Positions 6,406 to 16,472 of a DNA stretch of 21,483 bases are shown here, piece by piece. The stretch covers positions 938,659-960,141 of the forward strand of contig BFEA01000306.1 in NCBI GenBank assembly GCA_003427395.1. The letters run 5' to 3'. The translations under genes were made by a program, and so were the position numbers. Below the pieces are notes generated by a model that was given only the letters and a program-made list of their open reading frames with translations, was not told where the DNA came from and searched no databases. Origin of the DNA: Chara braunii. Its lineage: Eukaryota > Streptophyta > Charophyceae > Charales > Characeae. Positions within the stretch are counted from its first letter, which is position 1; each line of letters starts with the position of its first letter.

Positions 6406-7267
6406 AATGTCCTACTCTCGCGATAGCTCAGAACTGACTACCCAAACCCAGTCATCAGCGCGAATGGGGGATGGTAGACGATGCTGGTTAGCCGGCTAAA
6501 TCATAGCCTTTTGGGCTTTGAGCAGGTTAACTCTGGCTTGTTCGATATCCCTCTCGTACTGTCTGGTGGATGCTGCAATCTCAGGCGTCAGTCTGGGGGT
6601 AGCCTTATCGATGATATCATCGAGAGGCTGTCATGGTTCACGTCTCCAGTGCAACCGGTAAGGGGTGAACCTTGTGGAGGACTGTAGAGATGTATTGTAC
6701 ACTAGTTGTGCCCATCCTACGTGGAGATCCCGGTCCTTCTGATCAGGGCTGATCACAGGACGTAGCAACTGAAAGAGAATTTGGTTTGGGACGTCCGCAT
6801 GATAAGATGGCCCGAAAGGGTCAGCTCCCACTGTATCCAAAACCTGCCATGGACCCATGTAACATGGCAACATCTTGGGCGAAATGTCCTCCTTTCGTAA
6901 TAGCTCAGAACTGAATACCCAGACCCAGTCATCAGCGCAAATGGGGGATGGTACACGATGCTGGTTAGCCTGCTAAATCATAGCCTTTTGGGCTTTGAGC
7001 AGGTTAACTCTGGCTCGTTCAATATCCCTCTCGTACTGGCTGGTGGATGCTGCAATCTCAGGCGTCAATCTGGGGGTAGCCTATCGATGATATCATCGAG
7101 AGGCTGTCGTGGTTCACGTCCCCAGTGCAACCGGTAAGGGGTGAACCTTGTGGAGGAGTGTATAGATGTATTGTACACTAGTTGTGCCCGTCCTAAGTGG
7201 AGATCCCAGTCCTGCTGATCAGGGCTGATCACAGGACGTAGCAACTGAAAGAGAATCTGGTTCACCA
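6314..7267. repeat. 477-bp tandem duplication inside integrase
   Basis: Units 6314-6790 and 6791-7267 are direct repeats with about 27 differences by eye and one single-base indel. Each covers the end of the integrase core after the catalytic glutamate (NQILFQLLRPVISPDQ to the GPY/F motif). The junction GPSYHADVP|NQILFQLL is readable in frame (6631-6873). The divergence is similar to that of the LTRs, so this duplication is old. Confidence 0.9.
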
Positions 7268-7937
7268 CTTCAGCCTGCCCATTGGCTTCAGGATGATGCC
7301 CAGATGTCATATCCAGTCTAGAATGAAGATAGTCCTTACAATCGGACTGCCATTCATTGCTGCAAAAACGCGGATCTCTGTCGCTGACGATAGAGGTGGG
7401 TGGCCCATGGTGTGTAACCCACCGGTCAGCAAAGGCCGCCTGGACGGCCGGGACTCTGGCTTCCTCTGGCAGTGGAATGAACTCTGCATATTTAGAAAAC
7501 TTGTCCACACATACCATGACCTGACGCATACTGCGAGGAGTAGTCCTTCCCAGGTCGGTGAAATCAATAGACACTGACTGTGCAGGTGCATCAGGGATGG
7601 GAAGCGGTTGCAGTAGACCAGGAGGTCGACGCACATCCTTGTTCCTTTGGCATAACTCAAAGGTTTCGACATAGTGCAGCAGGTTTGTCCTCATCTCTGG
7701 CCAAAAGAACCACTGCGACAGGGCTGCCAACGATTTTAAGGCCCCAAAGTGGCCGTATGCATCATGACACTCAGACATCATGAGTGTTCTCAGCTGGCGG
7801 TCCTGAGGAATGGACAGACGCTCCTTTCCTCTGCTGCATGTGTACAACAGACCTGAAACCAGTAAATATCCTGGTTCAGATGCAGGATCAGTCTGCAAAT
7901 TCCTGACTGTAGGGCTGAAAATCGGATCCTGTGGCAA
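7065..7937 (-). pseudogene. pol: Integrase domain of pol
   Basis: The frame of 290 codons inserts the cDNA into the host genome. It starts with an HHCC-type zinc-binding domain: CHDAYGHFG supplies the two histidines and LCQRNK the last cysteine, but the first cysteine is phenylalanine (TFELC). The catalytic core has all three acidic residues: SIDF, VSDRDPRF, and NGQAEVVNQ. The C-terminal part follows in the duplicated segment to 6314. A frameshift near 7960 separates it from RNase H, and a second frame change lies around 7065-6873. The core looks good, but the polyprotein is not continuous. Confidence 0.9.
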
Positions 7938-7959
7938 TAACTGGGCAATGGTCTGACGG

Positions 7960-8571
7960 GTACTCTCCCCAAAAGTATGAGGAGATCAGATAGAGAGCGC
8001 CAGGCCTACGAGAAAAGGCGCCTGCTACACGATTGTAGCAGCCCTTCTTGTGTTTCAATTCAAAGCCAAAGAGATCAATGAACTATATATCGCGAGCAAG
8101 CTTGTCGTTCAATTCCCCTTGGGTCTTCATCCACTGCAAGGTGGACTGATCTGAGTAGATCTTGAAGTGTCTACCCATGAGGAAATGCTTCCAATGCTCG
8201 AGCATTGACACCAGAGCATACAGCTCTTTCTCGTATGTGGAATCCTGCAGTTTCTTTACTTTGATCTTCTTACTCATATACTCAACAGGCTGCAGACCAT
8301 GCCCACTGTCATGCTGAAGTACTGCCCCAACCCCCTACTGGCTAGCATCAGTAGTTAGTACGAAGGGAAGGGTAGGGTCAGGTAACTTCAGAACAGGTGC
8401 ACGCATCAAGGTCTCCTTGAGGCGTGTAAAAGCTTGCTGACAGTCTAATGTCCAAAGAAAGTGGGTGTCTTTCTTCGTGAGGTCAGTCAGGGGTGCAGCA
8501 ATAGCAAAAAAGTTCATGACGAACTTTCTGTAGTAGGAGGCAAGGCGCAAGAATGACCGGACATCACGCAC
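7960..8571 (-). pseudogene. pol: RNase H domain of pol, broken by two TAG codons
   Basis: The frame starts with the RT-RNase H connection (VRDVRSFLRLASYYRKFV) and continues with LTTDASQ, stop, GVGAVLQHD, STYEKELYAL and HFKIYSDQSTLQWM. The aspartates and glutamate of the RNase H core (TTDAS, YEKEL, YSDQ) are present. This enzyme removes the RNA template during reverse transcription. In-frame TAGs stand at 8335-8337 (where tryptophan or tyrosine is usual after DASQ) and 8083-8085. The tail after 8083 (FIDLFGFELKHKKGCYN) can still be read before the frameshift near 7960. Confidence 0.85.
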
Positions 8572-9437
8572 TATGGTAGGCTGTGGCCAGTCCTAATCGC
8601 AACAACTTTAGTTGCTTCAAGAGCTACCCCTTCCCCAAAGATTACATGTCCCAGATAAGTCACAGAAGTCACTCCAAAGGAGGATTTTTCCCTGTTGATC
8701 TTATATTGGGCGTCATGTAGTGTTTGGAGAACTAGAGCCAGATGTTGCGCATGCTCCTCGATAGATCGATTGAATACCGAGATATCATCCAGGTACACCA
8801 CTACAAATCTATCTAGGTAAGGCCTGAGTATGCGACGCATCTCTGTCTGGAATGTGTCAGGGGCATTACAAAGACCGAAAGGCATGACCAGATACTCATA
8901 AGTACCGTATCTGGTATTGAAGGCAGTCTTGTGGACATCGCCTTCAGCCATCTCAATCTGGTGGTAGCCAGACTTGAGATCGATCTTGCTGAAAATTGAG
9001 CCCTGCACCATGTCCAACAGATCATCTATCCTAGGAAGGGGCTCTGTCGACTTCCTAGTGATTTTGTTGAGACCCCGATAGTCTATGCACATTCTGAATT
9101 CTCCATTTCCCTTTGGAACAAAGAGAACTGGAGCCCCAAATTCAGAAGTGCTCGATCTGATCTATCCCTTGTTGATCAGGGTCTCAAACTGTCTCATAAG
9201 CTCATCGAGTTCAGCAGGGGACATCTTGTAGATATGGCTCTTGGGAGGGACCGCATCTGGCAAGAGCTCAATCCTGTGTTGGGTCTGTCGGTGGACAAGT
9301 CCAGTCGGCTCCTGCATCAGGCTTGGGAACCGGTCCAAAACCTGCTGAATCGGTGAGGGACAAAGAGCAATATCCACACCAATTTGTTTTACATATGCGA
9401 CGAACAGACGTGTGTGGGCAGTCTGGCGAGAGAGCTA
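8572..9437 (-). pseudogene. pol: Reverse transcriptase domain of pol, broken by TAG codons and a frameshift
   Basis: The RT motifs are in order: PPKSHIYKMSP at the N-terminus, CIDYRGLNKIT, FSKIDLKSGYHQIEM (first catalytic aspartate), MPFGLCNAPDTFQ and the active site VVYLDDISVF, then YLGHVI. The catalytic YLDD is intact. TAG codons stand at 9435-9437 and about 9162-9164. The second follows NKG, where chromoviruses have a conserved tryptophan. A one-base frameshift near 8600 puts the next segment (VRDVRSF) in another frame. In life this enzyme copied the element RNA into cDNA. Confidence 0.9.
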
Positions 9438-10420
9438 GAAAAACTTGTGTGCTCTTAGACAATAACAACTACTGACTGGATGGTACTCATCAGCCAGCAC
9501 ACAAGGCTGATAGTCCACTCTACAGTCAGGGAGTTCTACCCTAGGAATCTGCCAATCGATCCTAGGGGTGGCCTCAAGCCACTGCATGTAGAAGATAAGA
9601 TCAAAAGGCACATTGGGGAAAACATAGAAGTTCAGGCGCTGCCTGACCTTCTCCTGCTTGTCAAAGATAACCGGTAGGTTCTTGACAACAGCAGTCATCC
9701 GGACTGTGGAGGAGTCCCCAATACGGACTTCCAGTGGCTGCTGCAACTTCACCAATCTCCCATCCAAGTGCAGCTTGCTGACAGCCTTGGGAGAGATGAA
9801 GTTTCGAGTGGCCCCACAGACTAATACGCCTTTGATCTTAGCTCCCAGGGTGGAAGGTCGCAGGAAGATGAGGTCTGATGTATGCTTCTTCTTTTCCCCC
9901 AAAGACAGGAAAAGATCAGCAAAAGTCTGACAGTCATCTTTCTGCCACGTCTCATCCAGTTCAGGGTCCATGTAAGTAAAGTCGGTAGGTTCTTGACAAC
10001 AGCAGTCATCCGGACTGTGGAGGAGTCCCCAATACGGACTTCCAGTGGCTGCTGCAACTTCACCAATCTCCCATCCAAGTGCAGCTTGCTGACAGCCTTG
10101 GGAGAGATGAAGTTTCGAGTGGCCCCACAGACTAATACGCCTTTGATCTTAGCTCCCAGGGTGGAAGGTCGCAGGAAGATGAGGTCTGATGTATGCTTCT
10201 TCTTTTCCCCCAAAGACAGGAAAAGATCAGCAAAAGTCTGACAGTCATCTTTCTGCCACGTCTCATCCAGCTCAGGGTCCATGTAAGCAAAGGATCCTGA
10301 CGCACCAACTCCAACAGAGTCAGTGAGGGTGGATGCTGATTCAAACTCATCCGAATCTGAATCAGCACAAGTCGAGGGAACTGCTAACTCCACTTCCCTC
10401 TGCTGGTCTAGTCTTTTGAA
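9438..10420 (-). pseudogene. pol: Protease domain of pol (retropepsin), partly duplicated, active-site aspartate absent
   Basis: The readable core is KGVLVCGATRNFISPKAVSK, then VRIGDSS, MTAVVKNLPV, FYVFPNVPFDLIF and WLEATPRIDW. This is a Ty3-type aspartic protease that would cut the polyprotein. The family motif is (L/V)(I/V)D(S/C/T)GA; here VLV is followed directly by CGAT, so the catalytic aspartate codon is missing while the frame stays open. The first half is present twice (9672-9982 and 9983-10293); the downstream copy is in the same frame as RT. The frame opens at 10420, just upstream of the gag stop at 10408-10410. Confidence 0.85.
9672..10293. repeat. 311-bp tandem duplication inside protease
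   Basis: Units 9672-9982 and 9983-10293 are nearly identical; I see only a few differences (such as CAGTTC/CAGCTC and AGTAAA/AGCAAA). A length of 311 is not a multiple of three, so the duplication shifts the frame. It is much younger than the LTR divergence. Confidence 0.95.
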
Positions 10421-12338
10421 CTAGATCCAGGCTTGCGAGGCATATGGGGACAGTCTTTCAAAAAGTGGTCCCCCTCGCAGCGAAAACAAACCTCACGGTC
10501 CTTCCTCCTCTGCCACTGCCCCTCCTAGATCCTGAGCGCTCTTCAGGGAAAGGTGGAAGGATCCATGGGGTTGACTGGCCAATGGACGTCTCGTGGTAAA
10601 TTACGTCTCTGGGCCTGAGGGGAAGTGGCACATCCCTACCCTTTCCCCTCTTGACTGGCTAAGCTCTTGCTGCTGTTGTTCCCCATCTTCCCTTTAAACA
10701 TGGCAGCAAGGTTTTCAGCCAGGGCAAGAACGGTTGGCTCAACTACTGATACTGATGCAATCTCAGATGGAGGACTGCCATGTTGGGATGCATCAAAATC
10801 AAATCCCGCATCAGCAGCCAACAGAGCACCCTTCTTCCTACATTATCCCTTGGAAGAGGGTCGCCTCCTTCCATCAGAAGGTTCCTGAACCTTGAGCCGA
10901 GACTCTAGGTCCAGGGCCACTTTGCCAAAGCACCTCCAGTCCCTGTGGCCCTGAGAGTACAGAGCAATGAAGTAGTCTATAGTGTCGCGCACAGGAAGTG
11001 AGTGAGCTGGTCAGACTCACTCATCTCCAAACCAGGTGTAGCAGTCAAGCTCTCAAATAGACTGTAGAGCTTGGGCAGGGAACCCTCAGACCTGCGTGAA
11101 CCCAGCAGCAGTATCTTATCTGCTGCTTTTCGGGCTTGTTCCTTGTCTGCAAACCGGTCTTGCAGGGCCTGCAACAATCCCTCCACCTTCAGCTGTTGTG
11201 CCCATTTGTCCGAGAAGAGGTTAACGGAGCCCTAAATTTTCAGGATTTTTTCAGGGTCATTATAACAAACGTCCCATACCTTTTACACCAGACTTGTCAC
11301 CAGTCCATAGAGTGGACACAAAATACACCAATAGCAAAAAAAAATTAAAAAAAGAATGATCAAAGGGGCTTTAAACCCCAGGGCAAAAGTGTGTTTTCAT
11401 GCAAAATTCACTCTTTACAGTTTTCGGGATTTTCAGGATTTTTCAGGGCTGGCCAAAACAGTGAACTCCAAGACCTCAACAAACACCAAACTTGGCACGC
11501 ACATACCTTGACCAAAAATAAAACAGGGCAAAAAAAAAACAAAACAAAAAAAAAAAACTGAAAAAAATGATCTCCAGTGCACTTTTCAGGGTTGGGGGTG
11601 TTACCTTGGGGCTGAATAGTGGGGGTCCTTGTTAACCTTTGGTGATTTGTCCATGGGCAGATTCTGCTTCGCTGCAGAGGATGTGCACCATTTCAGCGCA
11701 GTCCTCTCCAAATGCCCCAGAATCGTTCCTACCTTTGTCACCTCTGGACAAACGAAGCTGCCCAAGTACGCCTGCATAGCGGTAACCCAGTCTGAGACAT
11801 CCACCTTAAGGTCTTCCCCAGAGTACATAGGAGGTGGCATCAGCTTGGGCTGCCGCTGATCAGATGTGCCAGAGGGGACAGAGGTAGTGGACACAAGGGA
11901 ACCAGCAGGTGAAGCGTGGGATGGTGAAACCGATGTTGGGATAGGTTGGAGAGGTTGGGGAGGTGGCGCAGGGAATTGCAGATGCTGCAGAAGTTTGTTG
12001 ACACTCGTTGTCAGGTAATCAAGACTTGCTGTGAATCTGTTGATTCCACTTAGAAAAGTAAGACCTGTTGAGAGTGTCTGTTAACAGCACCAACTCGCAG
12101 TATCTTTACTTTACTGACTGGAAGTACCACTGACAATCTCCACCTCTTTACGTAATTGTCTCCTCCTCTCCTCCTTCGTGCTAGCCTCCTCAGCTTCATC
12201 TCCCTTTTCAACCGCTGGACATGGGCCTCTGCCTTTCTGCGGTTTTCTTCCGCTTCCAGCGGGGCCTCTTCCTAGGGGGAGAGAGGAAGTGGGGGAGGGT
12301 GAGCAAAAGGTTCCCCTTCTTCAACCTTCGTCAGCCAT
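10408..12338 (-). pseudogene. gag: gag (nucleocapsid polyprotein), degenerate
   Basis: The candidate start is ATG at 12338 (MADEG), soon broken by TGA. A charged segment follows, with a coiled-coil look in another frame (EEAPLEAEENRRKAEAHVQR, 12140-12270). A proline-rich linker and MYSGEDLKVDVSDWVTAMQAYLG, the capsid N-terminal region, lie at 11601-11894. After an interruption, LLQALQDRFADKEQARKAAD and the rest of the capsid lie at 10977-11186. Residues AADAGFDFD onward lie at 10636-10821. A zinc knuckle at 10450-10488 reads CFRCEGDHFLKDC, then a stop at 10408-10410. The knuckle spacing is CX2CX3HX4C, one residue shorter than the usual CX2CX4HX4C. At least two frame changes occur. Gag normally forms the virus-like particle and binds the RNA. 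Confidence 0.8.
11232..11605 (-). other. AT-rich, intron-like interruption of gag
   Basis: About 370 bases separate two gag segments that belong together. Read in gag sense it starts AAG|GTAACA and ends AATTTAG|GGCTCC, looking like GT-AG splice sites, and it is T-rich inside (runs of A on the plus strand at 11530-11560). A CAGGATTTTT(T)CAGGG motif recurs at about 11241 and 11430 on the plus strand. Exact GT-AG joining would leave the frame off by one, which other indels could explain. An inserted element is the alternative; no target duplication was seen. Confidence 0.45.
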
Positions 12339-13689
12339 TGTTATTTACACCCACACAATCAAAGAAATAAGACACGCAGAAACAAGGTCAGCAAAAATTA
12401 AGATTACAACACACACACAAGGATGTAAATCACTGCCACCTGATGAGAAGAGACGTCGTGCGATTGGCAGAAGAGAGCTCAGCCTCTGCAGGCCGCTGAG
12501 GGCTGTTCTGGGTCAGTTTAGGGTAATTCCAGATAAAATCAACTTTTGATTTTTCATTCACAGCCCAGAACCCTCATCTGAGTGCAATAACCCCAGAATC
12601 ATTGTCAAAGAATCAGACAGGATGCAACCTAGGACTATAAGTAGGAGGGTTAGAATAGCGCAGAGAGTAAGTAGCGCATAACACAACTCAGGAGTCAACC
12701 AAGATGCAACGAATTACTAATGGAGCTATTTTTAGACTCCTACTACTGACACTGGCACTGAAGGACCCTGTACGCCTCATTATGGTTGAGGCAAAGTATA
12801 GATATCACTGAACCTGACTCAAAACATCAATCCCAGTAGAGCGCTTTCAAACACTTACTCGATACAAAATTGCGATTTCAGGGTGACAAACAGACTAAAA
12901 TTATGCGGACATAACCTAAGATATGACAAACCCTAGCTGGCCCAAGCACTGACTATGGTAGCGCAATTTTCAGAATTTCATGATCACTGACAAATAGGTC
13001 ATGAACTATCCAATTCACAGAGTGTACTGAATCGCAATAATGTTACACAGTCAGAGATGGAATTTGAGACAGAAAGGGGTTCAAACATAGTCAGTAAAAG
13101 TCAAAGTAGATAGGTAGGAGAAATAGATATGGCAGTCAGGCAGTGCGATTTTCAACTTTCACTGACTACAAACATCCATTTCGATTTCCTCAGTCTAATT
13201 ACAACTCTTCGACTCGCTACAGAGACTTGAAGAAGGAACACACTTACTTCAGGGCAAAACACTTGGAGAAGAAGTTGAACTGGCTATGGCTGCCATCTCG
13301 CCAGTTTCTTCCATTTACTGTTCCTGATGCTCCCACGTTCAAAATCTCCTGAAACTTTGTGATGCTGAAGCTTTTGATATGGTGATTAATCCCCACTAAT
13401 CAGATTCACTTAACCTGGCTCGTAATTTGAAACTCGACATACCCCCTGGTATCTCGCCACTAGCAGAGTCAATGTCTGGGCTAAAAATAGCCCCTCAGTG
13501 CCTCTCAGGCCACTGAGGACTGAATCGCCACCAATCTCTGTGACATACCGGCCTTCACACGCTCTTCACCAGCACCCTAGTGAGCGCAATACTGAAGATG
13601 AGATTTCCATACAAAACCCAACGTCAAAAGCTCTCAGGTAGTGATGGCTGCCTCAGTCCCTCATCTCGCCACTGTCTGGGTCCGATCTG
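12339..13689 (-). other. Long leader between the 5' LTR and gag
   Basis: About 1.35 kb lies between the primer binding site and the gag start candidate. No frame carries a recognised motif, and open frames are short. This is longer than most chromovirus leaders. It may hold packaging signals, or include inserted DNA. Confidence 0.5.
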
Positions 13690-13700
13690 TTCCGATACCA
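13684..13700 (-). other. Primer binding site (initiator tRNA-Met)
   Basis: The minus strand reads TGGTATCGGAACAGATC two bases inside the 5' LTR. TGGTATCRGARC complements the 3' end of plant initiator tRNA-Met (ending CTGATACCA) with about one or two changes. This primes minus-strand cDNA synthesis. Confidence 0.8.
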
Positions 13701-13702
13701 AC

Positions 13703-14852
13703 TGTTATGAACATGATTGTCCGTTGAAATTTATCAACGCTCACTCACAAAAACTCCCGTACACACCCATACATGCACAAAAGGAAGGGGAGAGGTAGTG
13801 GAGTGTCACAATGCCCAACAGGAAGAACACAGCAGAAGACTCGGCGGAGCGAAGTGACAGAATACACAACCTGTGAATTCTCTCCATACAAGTCCCAACA
13901 ATCATTCATAAAAGACAACCGAGTGATCACAACCAGAAATCATACTACCATTGCTTATTAAACCCAGAGCATCATTTTCACTAAATAACCTCAGAACCCT
14001 GTTGCGCTACCCTCAAAGAGGTAGCGCCTCAACCCCACACACTCTGAATAGTTAAAAATAGCACCAGAACCCCAGGTAACACCCAGTGCCACCCTGACAT
14101 CCAACTCAGTGGCCTGCGCCAGTATGAAACAGGCTCCCAGAGCCAATCGCCACTCAGATGATGAAGCAGAAGCCCACCACCAACAGTCTTTGATGAAGAT
14201 GAAGTCCAGACGATGATAATCTCTGAGAAGATGCAGCTATGGCTGCATCTCCACTGGGAACCTACTCCTGAGAAGGGTCAGCAGTGCACCACATGCTCCA
14301 ACGCATCAGACCGCTGATAGCCCAAACCGCTTTGACTCCCAAAGAGTCAGAGCAGACAGCATTGACCCCAGTCTGGTCAGCACTCCGAAGGTCTGGCTAT
14401 GCCCATCATCACTCACGCATGAAGCAATAACCACGACCTGATACCGCGTGTGCAGCAACTTCCACCACAAAGTATCAACTGCCAAAAAGCCCTGGACCAA
14501 TTTCCTCAGCCTATCTATACTCTACCCTAGCCTTGACTCGACCTAGACCGGACTGCCTGACCGACCTGTACCGTTTCTGTTTCGGCCCTTAAGGCCTCTC
14601 CCTACCCAGCTATAGGCTATGGGACCGTCTATCAGCGTAGGTCTGCTATTCGTGGTAGGGTAGCTGTAGAAAATTCGAGGTAGTACTGGGTCCATATTCC
14701 CTATATTTACAAATATGTCCCTCACGAATTTTCCTTACAAGTAGGTCTCTCAGTTGGCCCTCAGCCAAACAAATTTACGAATCTGTCCCTACCTATGGTA
14801 CACCCTCGTCAGAGAGAGGCTACAGGCAACCTGGAACCAGCAAGTCATTGCA
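13703..14852 (-). repeat. 5' LTR (right copy)
   Basis: About 1150 bp, beginning TGTTATGAACATGATTGTCC and ending CAAGTCATTGCA on the plus strand. It is collinear with 4709-5961 apart from three gaps. The U3 promoter for the element should lie toward 14852. A TATA-like AAATATAGGG on the minus strand near 14699-14708 is only a weak candidate. Confidence 0.9.
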
Positions 14853-14856
14853 TCTT
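14853..14856. other. Target-site duplication, right
   Basis: TCTT follows the terminal CA of the right LTR and matches 4705-4708, supporting an original insertion and the element edges. Confidence 0.7.
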
Positions 14857-14918
14857 TATATAGTTTTTTTTGCAGGCAAGTGTGTTGATTGCTATCCTGG
14901 TTGATCATTGTCCCATCG

Positions 14919-15763
14919 TTTGGCCTGTGATGTAGGGGGTGGTGCTTGCATGTGGGACTTGTCATCTAGGATCTGTTATGTTTGTTTTTTGGCACCCTTG
15001 TCTGCATCCCAGTTGGTTTTGTCCCGTTGTTCGGTCTATTTTGGTGAGCATAGCGGTGCTTTCATGTGGGACCAGTCATCCGGGTTTTTTTGTTGTTCAG
15101 TCTATGAGAGCATGAATGGTTTAGGAGTGGGAATACCCACGTCTTAATGACGAACAAGGCCATCTGCTGTATATAAATATGCATTTGGGATTTCTTTTTT
15201 TGCAGGCAAGAGTGTTTTGATATCCTGGTTGGTCTTGACCCGTTGTTTGGCCTATGAAGTTGGGGGCGGTGCTTACATGTGGGGCTTGTCATCCAGGATC
15301 TTGTTGCCCCCTGTTTCGTTATATTTGGCTATTCCCTTCCTCTTTGGCCTGTGATGTAGGGGGTGGTGCTTGCATGTGGGACTTGTCATCTAGGATCTGT
15401 TATGTTTGTTTTTTGGCACCCTTGTCTGCATCCCAGTTGGTTTTGTCCCGTTCGGTCTATTTTGGTGAGCATAGCGGTGCTTTCATGTGGAACCAGTCAT
15501 CTGGGTTTTTTTGTTGTTCAGTCTATGAGAGCATGAATGGTTTAGGAGTGGGAATACCCACGTCTTGATGACGAACAAGGCCATCTGCTGTATATAGATA
15601 TGCATTTGGGATTTCTTTTTTTGCAGGCAAGAGTGTTTTGATATCCTGGTTGGTCTTGTCCCGTTGTTTGGCCTATGAAGTTGGGGGCGGTGCTTACATG
15701 TGGGGCTTGTCATCCAGGATCTTGTTGCCCCCTGTTTCGTTATATTTGGCTTTTCCCTTCCTC
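14919..15763. repeat. Tandem repeat, two units of about 424 and 421 bp
   Basis: Unit 1 (14919-15342) and unit 2 (15343-15763) are almost identical. One visible difference is the loss of three bases in CCGTTGTTCGG. Each unit holds TTGGCCTRTGA(T/A)GT twice in diverged form, several copies of CATGTGGGRCTTGTCATC, and a TATATAAATATGC / TATATAGATATGC box followed by a T-run and GCAGGCAAGAGTG. The short frames here (14908-15147, 15254-15568 and their complements) repeat with the units and show no coding motif. Confidence 0.9.
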
Positions 15764-15995
15764 TTTTCTTTACCTCTTTGCCTTTTGGCTGTGTGCAAGT
15801 GGGTCGATATGACGCATGGGGGTAGGGGCAGCTGCCGCTCAACCACATCCACGTGGGCGGCCTTATAAAGAGGTTCTGCGAGTTAAAAGAAAGAAGATAA
15901 CAAATGAATTGATATCTTTTTTGTTTCCTTCCGGTTTTTTTTGCTTTTGCGCTCTGATAACTTTGTGAAATATATATCGTCTAACAGAGCTGCCC

Positions 15996-16472
15996 GGTAA
16001 ACCGTAGGCAGAGAGTGAGAGGAGGATAACATCGAGAACTGCCTGATGAACCTTAGGCAGGTAGGGAAGAGAGAAGACGACAAACGATGGAAGTTGCAAC
16101 GAAGTTTCACTGACTCATCACGAGGCTGAACCCTTCTCGGCCTCGGAGTCGGCTGACTCGTCAGGAGGCTGAACCCCTCGCGACCTTTTGGCTAATAAGA
16201 AGATTGAGTGTAGTGTCCAACCACCAGTACAAACGGTAAACCGTAGGCAGAGAGGGAGAAGAGGATAACATAGAGAACTGCCTGGTGAACCGTAGGCAGG
16301 TAGGGAAGAGAGAGGACGACAAAGATCGAAGTTGCAACGAAGTTTCACTGACTCATCAGGAGGCTGAACCCTTCTCGGCCTCGGAGTCGGCTGACTCGTC
16401 AGGAGGCTGAACCCTTCGCGACCTTTTGGCTAATAAGAAGATTTGAGTGTAGTGTCCAACCACCAGTACAAA
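15996..16472 (+). repeat. Tandem repeat of 239-bp units carrying U2 snRNA 5'-end-like segments
   Basis: Units 15996-16234 and 16235-16472 are direct repeats. Each holds two GTAGGCAG-type blocks with (A/G)AGGA(T/C)GACAAA, then GTTGCAACGAAGTTTCACTG, then two successive sub-blocks of the form TCAGGAGGCTGAACCCTTCT. The second sub-block reads CGCGACCTTTTGGCTAATAA followed by GAAGAT and GAGTGTAG. That resembles the 5' end of U2 snRNA (CUUUCUCGGCCUUUUGGCUAA, GAUCAAGUGUAG) with a 6-base insertion. The unit ends CCAACCACCAGTACAAAC. Confidence 0.8.

Larger units (their letters stand above)
4709..14852 (-). mobile_element. Ty3/Gypsy chromovirus LTR retrotransposon, near full length, inactive
   Basis: This element of about 10.1 kb lies on the minus strand. 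It has two LTRs beginning TGTTATGAACATG and ending CATTGCA on the plus strand, a TCTT target duplication (4705-4708 and 14853-14856), a primer binding site, a purine tract, gag with a zinc knuckle, and pol in the order protease, RT, RNase H, integrase, chromodomain. That domain order and the C-terminal chromodomain define chromoviruses. Frameshifts, TAG codons, a protease lacking its catalytic aspartate, and two internal duplications show that it cannot move by itself. The two LTRs differ at very roughly 8 percent of sites by eye over their first 240 bases, so insertion is old. Confidence 0.95.

Noticed and set aside
14908-15568. Repeated 79- and 104-codon frames
   Set aside because: They are generated by the 424-bp tandem repeat and have no coding features.
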